Below are positions 51,655-60,743 of a DNA stretch of 64,000 bases, piece after piece. Each line of letters opens with the position of its first letter. Position 1 is the first letter of the stretch. The stretch comes from an uncultured Dorea sp. (GTDB lineage Bacteria; Bacillota; Clostridia; Lachnospirales; Lachnospiraceae): positions 1 to 64,000 of the forward strand of contig CAJULU010000016.1 of the NCBI GenBank assembly GCA_910587575.1. The letters are read 5' to 3'. The notes under the pieces were generated by a model. It did not search any database. It saw only the letters and a program-made list of their open reading frames with translations, and was not told the origin of the DNA. A program made the translations under genes and the position numbers.

Positions 51655-53055
51655 TTATTCCATTTCCTTAAGGAATGCCTTATATCCTTTATAGACCTCG
51701 TAGATATCGGATTTGCTCGTCACTTCATGAGGTGCGTGCATGGACAGCACCGCCACGCCACTGTCAATCACGTTCATTCCGTAATTCGCCATGATGTAGG
51801 CGATGGTTCCGCCTCCGCCAAGGTCAACCCTTCCCATCTCCGCAGTCTGGAATCCGATCTCATTGTCATCGAATACTTTCCGGAGCTTTGCAATATATTC
51901 CGCATTGGCATCGCTTGTGCTCACCTTGCCCCTGCTTCCTGTATATTTGTTCAGTACCAGTCCTTTTCCAAAGTAAGCCGTATTCTTCTTCTCGAAAGCA
52001 TCTGCGTAGAGCGGGTCGTATGCCGCACTGACGTCGGAAGAAAGCATATAGGAATTATGTAACGTTCGTCTTACCTTCACCAGATCGCACTCTCCCGTCA
52101 GCGCACACAGTTCCGCAACCGCATCTTCAAAAAACCTGGAGTGCATGCCCGTGGCTCCTACGCTTCCGATCTCTTCCTTATCCACAAGAATACAGCAGGC
52201 TGTCCGTTTCAGATCACCGGCTTCCAACATGGCGAATAATGACGTAAAGGCACACACCCTGTCATCCTGCCCGTAACCGATAATCATACTTCTGTCAAGC
52301 CCGCAGTCTCTCGCTTTTCCTGCCGGAACAATCTCCAGTTCTGCAGATAAGAAGTCCTCTTCTTCCATGCCGCAGTTTTCTTTCAGATACTGAAGAATCG
52401 CTGCTTTCACCTTTTCTTTCTCTTCTTCCTGTCCTTCTTTTACTCCTTTGACCGGCCTGGTTCCCACCAGAAGATCCAGACGCTCACCTTCAATCACCAC
52501 ATTGGCCTTCTTCTCGATCTGCTCCTGTGACAGATGTACAAGAAGATCCGAGATTACCAGTACAGGATCCTCCTCTTTCTCACCGATGACAATCTCTTTC
52601 ACCGTCCCGTCTTTTCTGACCACGCTTCCGTGAATCGCCATAGGCAGGGTTACCCACTGGTACTTTTTAATCCCCCCGTAATAGTGGGTGTCCAGATAGG
52701 CCATACCGGACTCTTCATACAGCGGATTCTGCTTGACGTCCAGCCTTGGGGAATCTACGTGCGCACCAAGAATGTTCATTCCTTCTTCCAGAGGCCTTTC
52801 CCCGATCTGGAACAGCGCCAGCGCTTTGCCCATGCAGTTCACATAGACCTTGTCTCCCATTTTCAGACGGGTATTGTCAGCGATACAGTCTTCCAGATTC
52901 CTGTATCCCTTCTCTTCTGCCATCCGGATTCCCAGGGTCACACACTCTCGCTCTGTCTTCGCAGCATCCAGGCATTCCTTATACCTTGAACAGAGCTGTT
53001 CAAGTTCCGATTGCTGTTCATCCGTGTACTGCTCCCACATGTTCTTTCTCTCCAT
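51655..53055 (-). CDS. M18-family zinc aminopeptidase
   Basis: A 466-aa peptidase with the metal ligands of the M18/M42 clan: NILGAHVDSPRLDVK (His, Asp), VDKEEIGSVGATG (catalytic Glu pair), SSDVSAAYDPLY (Asp) and VLSMHAPHEVTSK (His). It removes N-terminal residues from peptides in the cytoplasm. GGAGG lies 9 bases before the start. It is close to the peptide transporter remnant and upstream of asparaginase and ApeB-like genes, suggesting a peptide-use region. It is a different subgroup from the M18 enzyme at 55108. Confidence 0.92.
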   Translation of the reverse strand: MERKNMWEQYTDEQQSELEQLCSRYKECLDAAKTERECVTLGIRMAEEKGYRNLEDCIADNTRLKMGDKVYVNCMGKALALFQIGERPLEEGMNILGAHVDSPRLDVKQNPLYEESGMAYLDTHYYGGIKKYQWVTLPMAIHGSVVRKDGTVKEIVIGEKEEDPVLVISDLLVHLSQEQIEKKANVVIEGERLDLLVGTRPVKGVKEGQEEEKEKVKAAILQYLKENCGMEEEDFLSAELEIVPAGKARDCGLDRSMIIGYGQDDRVCAFTSLFAMLEAGDLKRTACCILVDKEEIGSVGATGMHSRFFEDAVAELCALTGECDLVKVRRTLHNSYMLSSDVSAAYDPLYADAFEKKNTAYFGKGLVLNKYTGSRGKVSTSDANAEYIAKLRKVFDDNEIGFQTAEMGRVDLGGGGTIAYIMANYGMNVIDSGVAVLSMHAPHEVTSKSDIYEVYKGYKAFLKEME

Positions 53056-53173
53056 TGTGTCTTATCCTCCTGATTTTCTGAAAGTTTTTCTGTGAAAATT
53101 GTACAACTTTCTTTCAGAAATTGCCAATAAGAAAAACGAATGGCTCATAAGTAAAACTTATGCCGCTTTAAAG

Positions 53174-53201
53174 CACAAAAAAAGGGGGCTTCGCCCCCTT
53201 T
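53174..53201 (-). terminator. Terminator of the apeB-yitT-asparaginase operon
   Basis: AAAGGGGGC/GCCCCCTTT stem (53181-53189 with 53193-53201) with a 3-base loop, followed on the minus strand by TTTTTTTGTGC; six bases after the asparaginase stop. The upstream 53056-53173 gap holds no gene. Confidence 0.9.
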
Positions 53202-53206
53202 CCTCT

Positions 53207-54229
53207 TTATCCTTCACGCTCCAACCGTTTCGTGAACAGAATGTCATGGTTGACTTCGGTATAGAATTCCTGCTTCATCTCCCCGTAGTCCGCCGTCCCT
53301 TTTCCCATCAGCCACATCATCTTGGTAATGACAGCCTCAAGCGTCATATCATAGGCCTCAAACAGCTTAAAATCCTGTTTCACACGCTTTCCTACCTCGT
53401 AGACCGTCATATTGCTTCCTTCATTGGCCACCTGGGTGGTCATCACCACATATTTGCCTTTTCCTTCCCATTTCTTCATCTCCGTATAGAACTCCTTTAC
53501 CAGGGTGTTGGGAATCCCGCCCACCCCGAAGCTCTCGATCACCAGACAGTCATAATGCTCAAACAGATAGGGCAGGATGCTGGCATGCATTCCCGGGATC
53601 AGCTTCAGGACATAGACACTGTCTTTCATATCGTAACTGAAGCTTACCGGTGTTTCACACGGCAGTTCCTTGATATACCTTACAATCATTCCTTCCTGGA
53701 TCACTGCCAGATATGGGAAGTTGATGCTGGAAAACGCATTGTAATTCTTCGCCCGTTCCTTCTTCGCCCTGGTTCCGGCGATAACTTTCCCGTTAAATAC
53801 AATATTCACGTCCCTTGAGTCGTCATCTGCGGCATAGATGAAGCTGTCAAGAAGATTCGTCCTTGCGTCTGTCACATCCATGTGGATCGGCTTCTGCGCT
53901 CCTGTAACCACAATGGGTTTGGAAGAATTCCGGATCATATAGGAAAGAGCCGCAGCCGTATAGGCCAGGGTATCCGTCCCATGACAGATGACAAACCCGT
54001 CATACTCCTCATAATGTTCCTCCACAGTTCCTGCCATGAGCCGCCAGTGCTGCGGCGTCACATTGGTACTGTCCAGATGGCAGACCTGTATGGTATCCAC
54101 TTCACAGACCTGGCGCACCGCCGGTATATAAGACAGGATATCGGACGGCGTAAGCCCCGGCGCCAGTCCGTACTCCGTGGGTGTGGAGGCAATGGTACCT
54201 CCCGTTCCTATCATCAGTATCTTCTTCAT
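53207..54229 (-). CDS. ansA: L-asparaginase (type I)
   Basis: A 340-aa amidohydrolase producing aspartate and ammonia. First catalytic Thr in MIGTGGTIASTPTEYGLAP, second in VICHGTDTLAYTAAAL, plus VTGAQKPIHMDVTDARTNL and VNIVFNGKVIAGTRAKK. No signal peptide, so it is cytoplasmic. Last gene of an operon after apeB and yitT; spacing to yitT is 17 bases. Confidence 0.94.
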   Translation of the reverse strand: MKKILMIGTGGTIASTPTEYGLAPGLTPSDILSYIPAVRQVCEVDTIQVCHLDSTNVTPQHWRLMAGTVEEHYEEYDGFVICHGTDTLAYTAAALSYMIRNSSKPIVVTGAQKPIHMDVTDARTNLLDSFIYAADDDSRDVNIVFNGKVIAGTRAKKERAKNYNAFSSINFPYLAVIQEGMIVRYIKELPCETPVSFSYDMKDSVYVLKLIPGMHASILPYLFEHYDCLVIESFGVGGIPNTLVKEFYTEMKKWEGKGKYVVMTTQVANEGSNMTVYEVGKRVKQDFKLFEAYDMTLEAVITKMMWLMGKGTADYGEMKQEFYTEVNHDILFTKRLEREG

Positions 54230-54246
54230 GTCCGTTCTCTCCTCTT

Positions 54247-55095
54247 CTAACGTTTCTTATTCCACTGGCCGATGACCTCATTCACCGTGCTGACCGTCAC
54301 GAATGCGGCCGGGTCGGTCTGGTGGATGAATGCAAGTAATTTTCCATATTCACTCTTCTCAAGAATGGTGGCAATCTCCATCTGCTTTGCAAGCCCCATT
54401 CCCCCATACGCCTGGTAGAGCGTGGCTCCCCGGCGCAGTTCTTTCACGATGTACTCCTGAATCTCCTGGTAGTGGCTGGAAAGGATACATACTTTCTTAC
54501 GGATCCGGAAACCGTCACAGTACCGGTCTAACACAAGTCCATAAATGTAAGTCCCAATCAGACTGACGATCATGGTCTCCCGGTCATAGACGAAAATAGA
54601 CGTACAAGCTATGATAAATCCCGCAATGGTAAGGCTTTCACCGATCTTAAAGCCCAGATACTTATTCAGAAGCTTCGCAATCACATCCAGCCCGCCGGAA
54701 GATGCATTCATATTGAACAAGAGCGCCTGTCCCAGGCTGATCACTACCATAAAACAGGCCAGGTCAATCACGATGTTCCCGGACAGAGATTCTACATCCG
54801 GCGTGACAATCTCAAATAAACGCAGAAACATAGGCAGCATCAGTGAGGTAAGCACCGTCTTAAGGCCAAACTCCTTACCAATAAATATGTAGCCGATCAC
54901 CAGCAGTACGGCATTCAGAATAAATGTAAGTGTTGATACAGACACCGGAATCACGTTGACCAGCACAAGCACCAGACCAGACAGGCTTCCCAGAACCAGA
55001 TGATCCGGCATCATGATATAATACACTGCCGCAGACATGAGAAACATTCCTGCCAGCATCATAATAATTTCTTTGAAACTAATCTTTGCTTTCAT
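54247..55095 (-). CDS. YitT-family membrane protein
   Basis: A 282-aa protein with five membrane helices in the first 180 residues (IIMMLAGMFLMSAAVYYIMM; VLVLVNVIPVSVSTLTFILN and others, including NMNASSGGLDVIAKLL) and a C-terminal DUF2179 ACT-like domain (CILSSHYQEIQEYIVKELRR; IHQTDPAAFVTVSTVNEVIG). AAAGGGGG lies before the ATG. It sits between apeB and ansA. A second YitT gene is at 57584. Transport role presumed but substrate unknown. Confidence 0.9.
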   Translation of the reverse strand: MKAKISFKEIIMMLAGMFLMSAAVYYIMMPDHLVLGSLSGLVLVLVNVIPVSVSTLTFILNAVLLVIGYIFIGKEFGLKTVLTSLMLPMFLRLFEIVTPDVESLSGNIVIDLACFMVVISLGQALLFNMNASSGGLDVIAKLLNKYLGFKIGESLTIAGFIIACTSIFVYDRETMIVSLIGTYIYGLVLDRYCDGFRIRKKVCILSSHYQEIQEYIVKELRRGATLYQAYGGMGLAKQMEIATILEKSEYGKLLAFIHQTDPAAFVTVSTVNEVIGQWNKKR

Positions 55096-55107
55096 ACTCT
55101 GCCCCCT

Positions 55108-56427
55108 TTATACAGTTGATCTCAGCGAAGGAACCGGCAATGTCTCAATCCGGCTCTCAAAAAAGCGGCCTGTTGCCTGGATCATATACCAGTTGTCCCG
55201 GATTCCTGCCGTCTCATAGGCAGAATGCATGGCAAGCTGCGCAAGCCCGATATCAATGCTGTTCATGGATACCTGGGACATGGCAATGTTGCCAAGGGTA
55301 CTCCCGCCCGCCATATCCGAACGGTTGGCGAAAAACTGAAGCGGCACGCCTGCCTCCTTACAGATTCCCCGGAATACGGCAATGCTCACGGCATCACTGG
55401 TATATTTCTGCCCTGCATGGGATTTTACGACAATCCCTTCATTGAGGTATACGCAGTTGCCCTCATCCGTCTTATCGGGATGGTTGGGATGTACCCCGTG
55501 GGCATTGTCACAGCTTAGCATCAATCCCTTGGAAGCGGCGCAGAAGAACTCCTCCTCATCCTTCCCCAGACAAAGGTTCGCCCGGTAAAGCGTATCGTAC
55601 AGAAAGGTAGAAGCCGCACCCTGCTTCGTGCCGGAACCCACCTCTTCATTATCAAAACAGGCATATACATTGACAGCCTCATCGTCCGCACCCCTGAGGA
55701 ATCCCTGCAGGGAGGTGTAAGCACACTGCAGGTCGTCAAGCTGTGGGCACGACAGGAATTCCTTCTGTGCGCCCCACACGGAAGGCTTCATACGGTTGTA
55801 AAGATACAGATCCATTCCGAAAATGCTCTCTTCCTCCACGTTCATCTCCCTTGCAACCAGCTTTTTAAAATCTCCCTTCCTGCACTCATCCCCGCCAAAC
55901 AGCGGCAGCATGTCCACCTGCTTATTATAGGCGTAACCGTTATTGACTTCCCGGTTCATGTGAACTGCCATATTCGGAATCATCAGCAGATCCCTGTCAA
56001 TATTCAGAAGCCTTGCTTCATACCGGTTTCCTTCCCGGACCACCACCCGTCCCGCAACGGACAGCGGACGGTCAAACCAGGAAGCGCACAGCATTCCCCC
56101 GTATCCTTCTGTATTCAGCTTCATGTACTTCTCTTTCACCTGGATCTCGGCGTTCTCCTTGATCTTAAAGGTGGGCGAGTCACTGTGGGATGCGGCAATC
56201 TTGAAACAGTAATCCGTAAGCCGGGCGCCCACATTCAGCGCAATGATACTGGAATCATTGCGGGTCACATAGTATTTTCCGCCTGGCTTTATTTCCCACT
56301 TTTCTCCCTCGCAAATCCTCTGATAACCATGTTCCCGCAGAATTGCCCCTATATTTGCAATGGCATGGAATGCCGTCGGACTCTTCCCGATAAAGGACGC
56401 AAGCCCGGATACAATCTCTTCATACAT
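55108..56427 (-). CDS. apeB: M18-family aminopeptidase (ApeB-like)
   Basis: A 439-aa dodecameric-type aspartyl aminopeptidase: AASHSDSPTFKIKENAEI (metal His), YACFDNEEVGSGTKQGAAST (catalytic Glu pair), SCDNAHGVHPNHPDK and AGGSTLGNIAMSQVSMNSID, the family's closing metal region. It prefers acidic N-terminal residues, consistent with asparaginase in the same operon, which yields aspartate. First gene of apeB-yitT-ansA. Confidence 0.94.
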   Translation of the reverse strand: MYEEIVSGLASFIGKSPTAFHAIANIGAILREHGYQRICEGEKWEIKPGGKYYVTRNDSSIIALNVGARLTDYCFKIAASHSDSPTFKIKENAEIQVKEKYMKLNTEGYGGMLCASWFDRPLSVAGRVVVREGNRYEARLLNIDRDLLMIPNMAVHMNREVNNGYAYNKQVDMLPLFGGDECRKGDFKKLVAREMNVEEESIFGMDLYLYNRMKPSVWGAQKEFLSCPQLDDLQCAYTSLQGFLRGADDEAVNVYACFDNEEVGSGTKQGAASTFLYDTLYRANLCLGKDEEEFFCAASKGLMLSCDNAHGVHPNHPDKTDEGNCVYLNEGIVVKSHAGQKYTSDAVSIAVFRGICKEAGVPLQFFANRSDMAGGSTLGNIAMSQVSMNSIDIGLAQLAMHSAYETAGIRDNWYMIQATGRFFESRIETLPVPSLRSTV

Positions 56428-56513
56428 CTTCTTCTACCTCTTCTTCCTGATTCACGGTATCCCTTAAGCAGCACTCCCGTGTGCCTTCATAGTATCATTA
56501 ATGTACGGCAGAT

Positions 56514-57398
56514 TCAAGAAGAGAGCTGATGTTCATCCGAAATCTGCCGGAGTTTTTCCAGAACATCTTTCATCTTCTTTTTATTCTTGTTCTTCCTGTA
56601 ATACACATTCATATTCTGAGGGCAGTGAAAGTCCGACACTTCGTATACGTTTCCCGAACACTGTGAAAAGTAATAACTGTCCACAAATGCATATCCGTCA
56701 TTAAACTCTACCTTCAGTTTCATAGTCTCTGCATTATCCACATAACAGATGTGACTTACGGCTTCATAACTTCCGCCTTCCTTCCCTTCTGCCATGCTGC
56801 ACGGGTACATTTCCGTTCCGTATCTGATATATCCTTCCAGATCCTTAAGACTGATGGTCCGGGAAAACGGTATCGTTGTATTCATTCCCACATATACCCC
56901 GACAGGCCGGCTGCTGAACCGGAACTCTTCGATGTCTTCCTCCCTGCGTTCCTCATCAATCCCATATCCGATGTAGATATCAAGAGAATGCTCATAGAGC
57001 ATCTTGTTCCCCACATTCCCGTCAATCCTGCTGAATTGAAAATCCTCCTCAGAATAGAAGGTATCTATCATCTTCTGCATCTTCCTCCATATAAGCTTAT
57101 TGATACAACTGTCTATCCCGATCGGGATCACATCATTCTTTCGCATCTGTTCAATATCTTTTTCCATCTGCTGGTAGATGTGCAGCATCTCCTTTGATCT
57201 GTCATACACAATCCTGCCAAGTTCCGTAACCTCAAGAGAGCCGGCCTCCCGGCTGATCAGCTTTCCGCCGGCCTCCTTCTCCAGTTTTGAGATCTGCTGG
57301 CTGATTGCCGTCTGGGTGACATAATTTTTCTTCCCGGCTTTCGTGAAACTCTTCATATCTACGACATCGACGAAATACTTGTACTTCCAAAGGCTCAA
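56514..57398 (-). CDS. LysR-family transcriptional regulator
   Basis: A 294-aa protein with an N-terminal winged helix (KYFVDVVDMKSFTKAGKKNY; VTQTAISQQISKLEKEAGGK) and a LysR substrate domain that is short of clear ligand motifs. I start at TTG 57398: AAGGAG lies 6 bases before it; the longer reading from TTG 57434 would need a start over the ribosome site. An ATTGTAGACAAT palindrome lies 26 bases upstream. It is divergent in effect from the YitT gene upstream on the same strand and may control it or apeB. Confidence 0.88.
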   Translation of the reverse strand: MSLWKYKYFVDVVDMKSFTKAGKKNYVTQTAISQQISKLEKEAGGKLISREAGSLEVTELGRIVYDRSKEMLHIYQQMEKDIEQMRKNDVIPIGIDSCINKLIWRKMQKMIDTFYSEEDFQFSRIDGNVGNKMLYEHSLDIYIGYGIDEERREEDIEEFRFSSRPVGVYVGMNTTIPFSRTISLKDLEGYIRYGTEMYPCSMAEGKEGGSYEAVSHICYVDNAETMKLKVEFNDGYAFVDSYYFSQCSGNVYEVSDFHCPQNMNVYYRKNKNKKKMKDVLEKLRQISDEHQLSS

Positions 57399-57423
57399 AT
57401 GACTCTCCTTCTTTCCTCTGTTT

Positions 57424-57438
57424 ATTGTAGACAATCTA
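57424..57438. promoter_or_regulatory. Palindrome upstream of the LysR gene
   Basis: ATTGTAGACAATCTA contains ATTGT-AG-ACAAT and differs at one base from 48534-48548 upstream of the DUF819 gene. It lies in the LysR promoter region, where autoregulatory boxes are usual. Confidence 0.5.
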
Positions 57439-57583
57439 TTATAAACAATTTAAACATAGTGCTACAGGAAAATCAATGACAGAATATTTATAATACATAT
57501 ATAAATTTGTTTATATGAAAGAAAGACCGGCCGGAATCAGCGCCTGTCTCCGCTCTTCCAGCCAGTCTCTTTTCAAATATAAA

Positions 57584-58453
57584 TCAGTCTATTCCTCTGA
57601 ACCCATTTCCTATAATCTCGCTGCTGTTAGTGATCATCATAAAGGAATCCGGCCCTGCCATTCTGACAAAATTCCGAAGCTTCACGGCCTGGTTCCGGTT
57701 TACCACCGTCATAATCACCGTCTTCTTCTTATGGGTATAAGAACCTTCTGCCGAGTAGATTGTTGCCGAATGGTTCAGTTCATCCTGTATAAATCTGCAG
57801 ATTTCCTCCGAATCTTCTGAAACAATCGTAAAATACTTATAGGAATTCAGGCTCTCAATAATATTGTCCACAAAAAATGCTTTCGCCAGATAGCCGGCCA
57901 GCGAAAAACAGCCTACCGTCGCACCATAAATAAAGAATGCGGACACTACCACCACAAAATCAACAAGCATTAAGGCCTTGCCAATCTTAATCTTTGTATA
58001 TTTTTTCAGAATCAGCGCAATGATATCCGTTCCGCCGCTGGAAGCCCCCAGATTGAAAATAATTGCCGAACTGACAGCGGTAAGGACAAATGCAAAAATC
58101 CATTCCAGAACAGGCTGTGTCGTAATAGGTTCTGTAACCGGGTAAATATACTGGGCGGCTTCCAGGCCAACGCTGAATAAAAGCGTCACATAGACAGATT
58201 TTAAACCAAACCCTTTTCCCAATATCAGAAATCCCAGAATAAAAAGAAGAATATTGATCACAAACGAATAGGTACTTGGCGACCCGCCAAATACGCCGCC
58301 AAGCAGCACCGCTATCCCCGTCACGCCTCCAAAGGTAAAATGATTCGGGAACTTAAACAGATAATTCTCTATGATAGTTCCTATGGTTGCGATCGTCAGC
58401 AGACCGTATTCTGTTACAATCTGTCTGGTCTGTACTTTACTCACTTTCCTCAT
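57584..58453 (-). CDS. YitT-family membrane protein (second copy)
   Basis: A 289-aa protein with the same plan as the copy at 54247: about five helices (YGLLTIATIGTIIENYLF; VLLGGVFGGSPSTYSFVINI; IIFNLGASSGGTDIIALIL) and a DUF2179 tail (FTIVSEDSEEICRFIQDELN; NRNQAVKLRNFVRMAGPDSF). Only moderately similar to the other copy, so an old paralogue. The start is uncertain (ATG 58453 is very close to a GGGAG; GTG 58444 is an alternative). Stands alone between LysR and the CoA-disulfide reductase. Confidence 0.88.
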   Translation of the reverse strand: MRKVSKVQTRQIVTEYGLLTIATIGTIIENYLFKFPNHFTFGGVTGIAVLLGGVFGGSPSTYSFVINILLFILGFLILGKGFGLKSVYVTLLFSVGLEAAQYIYPVTEPITTQPVLEWIFAFVLTAVSSAIIFNLGASSGGTDIIALILKKYTKIKIGKALMLVDFVVVVSAFFIYGATVGCFSLAGYLAKAFFVDNIIESLNSYKYFTIVSEDSEEICRFIQDELNHSATIYSAEGSYTHKKKTVIMTVVNRNQAVKLRNFVRMAGPDSFMMITNSSEIIGNGFRGID

Positions 58454-58617
58454 CTCCCTGAAAAAAAACTCCTCTGCTTCCTGTACAGAGCCTATTTATC
58501 ATATCATTCTGCACACATTTTTTCAACAGTGAAATGTATCTATGACCGTAATAATTGCCCAACCTTTATATGGCTGACCTGAGCGGCCGGATAAAAGCAA
58601 TTCTCAGCATGATCCTG

Positions 58618-60309
58618 TTATCTGTCCATGCCACATGGGGCAGAAGATTCTTTCAGGCTGCGATCCTGTACAGCCGCTTCATAAAACCGGAACCCGCCGG
58701 AAAAATTGTACGCTTCTATGCCATGTCCGTTCAGAATTCTGCAGGCAATATAACTGCGCAGCCCGCTCTGGCAGATGACATATACCGTTTTTTCTTTTTC
58801 GATTTCATCCAGCCTCTCTCTAAGTTCATCCACCGGGATATTCACAAAGCCTTCTACGTGTCCGTGACGATATTCCCATTCCGTGCGGACGTCCAGCAAG
58901 GTTACGCTGCCATCGCGGGGCAGACCGGCAATATCCTCCATATGGAATTGTTTCAAAATACCTGCCGCAATATTTTCAACCATAAATCCTGCCATATTCA
59001 CCGGGTCTTTTGCAGAAGAATAGGGAGGCGCATACGCCAGATCAAGGTCTTTCAGCTGAATCGCCGACATTCCTGCATGGATTGCGGCGGACAGTACGTC
59101 AATACGCTTATCAACGCCTCCATATCCTATGATCTGCGCTCCCAGCAGCCGATAGGTGTTTTTTTCAAAAACAACCTTCATTGTCATCAGCCTGCCTCCC
59201 GGGTAATACCCCGCATGACTCATAGGCGAGAGGATAACCTTATCCGCATCCACCCCTGCTTTCCTTGCATTTGCCTCATTGATACCGGTCGTAGCCGCCG
59301 TTATATCAAATACCTTAATAACAGAACTGCCCTGGCTGCCCAGATAATGGCTGTCGCCGCCGCATATATTATCGGCCGCAATGCGCCCCTGTCTGTTTGC
59401 CGGACCTGCCAGAGAAATAAGCGCATCTTCCCCGGTGACATAGTGTTTCACCTGTACTGCATCCCCCACAGCATAAATATCCGAAACCGATGTTTCCATT
59501 TTATCATTCACTACAATACTGCCCTTGATTCCCAGTTCAAGCCCCGCTTCTCTGGCAAGACAGGTATCCGGGGTGACGCCAATGGCCAGTACCACCATAT
59601 CGGCACAGAGAGGGGGTTCGTCCTTCAGCAGCACCTCCACGCCTTTGTCTTTTTCCCTAAATCCCTCCACAGTATGCCCCAGCATGAGCCTCACGCCATG
59701 CTTTCTCATTTCGCCGTGGATCATAGACGCCATATCCGGATCAAAGGGCCTCATAAGCTGTTCAGGACGCTGGACAATGGTAACGTCCATTCCAAGCTCA
59801 CGCAGATTCTCCGCCAGTTCCAGTCCGATAAAACCGCCGCCTGCCAGTACGGCAGACTTTGGATGGTTTTTATCAATATACTGTTTTATCCGGAAAGTAT
59901 CTTCCACAGTCCGCAGAGTAAAGACTTTGTCGGTTCCCACACCCGGCAGGCGGGGCTTCAGAGGTTTTGCTCCCGGTGCAAGAATCAGTTTGTCATAGTT
60001 TTCCTCAAATTCTTCTCCTGATTCTGTATTCTTTACGGAAACCGTCTTTCTGTCCGGATGAACGGCAGTAACTTCATGGTGTACCTTCATTTCTATATGA
60101 AAACGGGTAAAAAAACCCTCGGGTGTCTGCAAAGTCAGTTCGTCCGGGTCGGTAATCACTCCGCCGATGTAATAGGGAAGACCGCAATTGGCATAGGAAA
60201 TATAACCTGACCGTTCAAAAACCACAATTTCTGCCCGTTCGTCCAGCCTGCGGATTCGGGCAGCCGCAGTAGCGCCGCCCGCTACCCCGCCAACGATAAC
60301 AACTTTCAT
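58618..60309 (-). CDS. CoA-disulfide reductase-like flavoprotein with C-terminal rhodanese domain
   Basis: A 563-aa protein. FAD fold at the N-terminus (VVIVGGVAGGATAAARIRR), the single redox Cys in ISYANCGLPYYIGG, NAD fold (AVLAGGGFIGLELAENLREL), GDAVQVKHYVTGED and the dimer domain. Residues about 460-540 form a rhodanese domain with active Cys in VICQSGLRSYIACR. This layout is known for enzymes that reduce CoA disulfide, per/polysulfides or thiol-bound sulfur. It starts next to the stop of the small rhodanese gene, so both are co-translated. Confidence 0.92.
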   Translation of the reverse strand: MKVVIVGGVAGGATAAARIRRLDERAEIVVFERSGYISYANCGLPYYIGGVITDPDELTLQTPEGFFTRFHIEMKVHHEVTAVHPDRKTVSVKNTESGEEFEENYDKLILAPGAKPLKPRLPGVGTDKVFTLRTVEDTFRIKQYIDKNHPKSAVLAGGGFIGLELAENLRELGMDVTIVQRPEQLMRPFDPDMASMIHGEMRKHGVRLMLGHTVEGFREKDKGVEVLLKDEPPLCADMVVLAIGVTPDTCLAREAGLELGIKGSIVVNDKMETSVSDIYAVGDAVQVKHYVTGEDALISLAGPANRQGRIAADNICGGDSHYLGSQGSSVIKVFDITAATTGINEANARKAGVDADKVILSPMSHAGYYPGGRLMTMKVVFEKNTYRLLGAQIIGYGGVDKRIDVLSAAIHAGMSAIQLKDLDLAYAPPYSSAKDPVNMAGFMVENIAAGILKQFHMEDIAGLPRDGSVTLLDVRTEWEYRHGHVEGFVNIPVDELRERLDEIEKEKTVYVICQSGLRSYIACRILNGHGIEAYNFSGGFRFYEAAVQDRSLKESSAPCGMDR

Positions 60310-60630
60310 TTACCGCACCACCTTTCCTGTATAAGAGGCAATTCCGCCTATGTTTTTCACATTGATATACCCCATTCTCTGAAGAATGCTTACCGCCTGG
60401 CGGCTTCTGCTTCCAGAATAACAGTAGACAAAAACAGGAGTATCCTTTTTGTCTGCAACCGCTCCTATCCCCTCGAGAGATTGAAGAGGAACATTTTTAC
60501 TGCCGGAAATATGTCCCTCCCGATATTCCCCGGGGGTACGCACATCCAGGAGAACCGCCCCGGATTCAGACTCATATTCCCGAATGCCCTGGTCAATATC
60601 CGGCTTTTGGAATAAATTGAAAAAATTCAT
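60310..60630 (-). CDS. Single-domain rhodanese
   Basis: A 106-aa sulfurtransferase: GAVLLDVRTPGEYREGHISG, then the active Cys in FVYCYSGSRSRQAVSIL and NIGGIASYTGKVV. It probably delivers sulfane sulfur to the rhodanese-tailed flavoprotein encoded immediately downstream, with no gap. First gene of this pair. Confidence 0.92.
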   Translation of the reverse strand: MNFFNLFQKPDIDQGIREYESESGAVLLDVRTPGEYREGHISGSKNVPLQSLEGIGAVADKKDTPVFVYCYSGSRSRQAVSILQRMGYINVKNIGGIASYTGKVVR

Positions 60631-60743
60631 CTCATCACCTCAAATCTTTTTAATGGATTTATCATAACTGATTTCAGAAAATCTTTCCGTGATAAAGTCA
60701 CATTCTGCCTGACGATTGATCTATTATCATGACCTTTCAAAAT

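Noticed and set aside
58555..60021. A 488-codon plus-strand frame
   Set aside because: It is the antisense of the CoA-disulfide reductase gene; no ribosome site, and the translation is rich in His/Arg/Cys without any family likeness.
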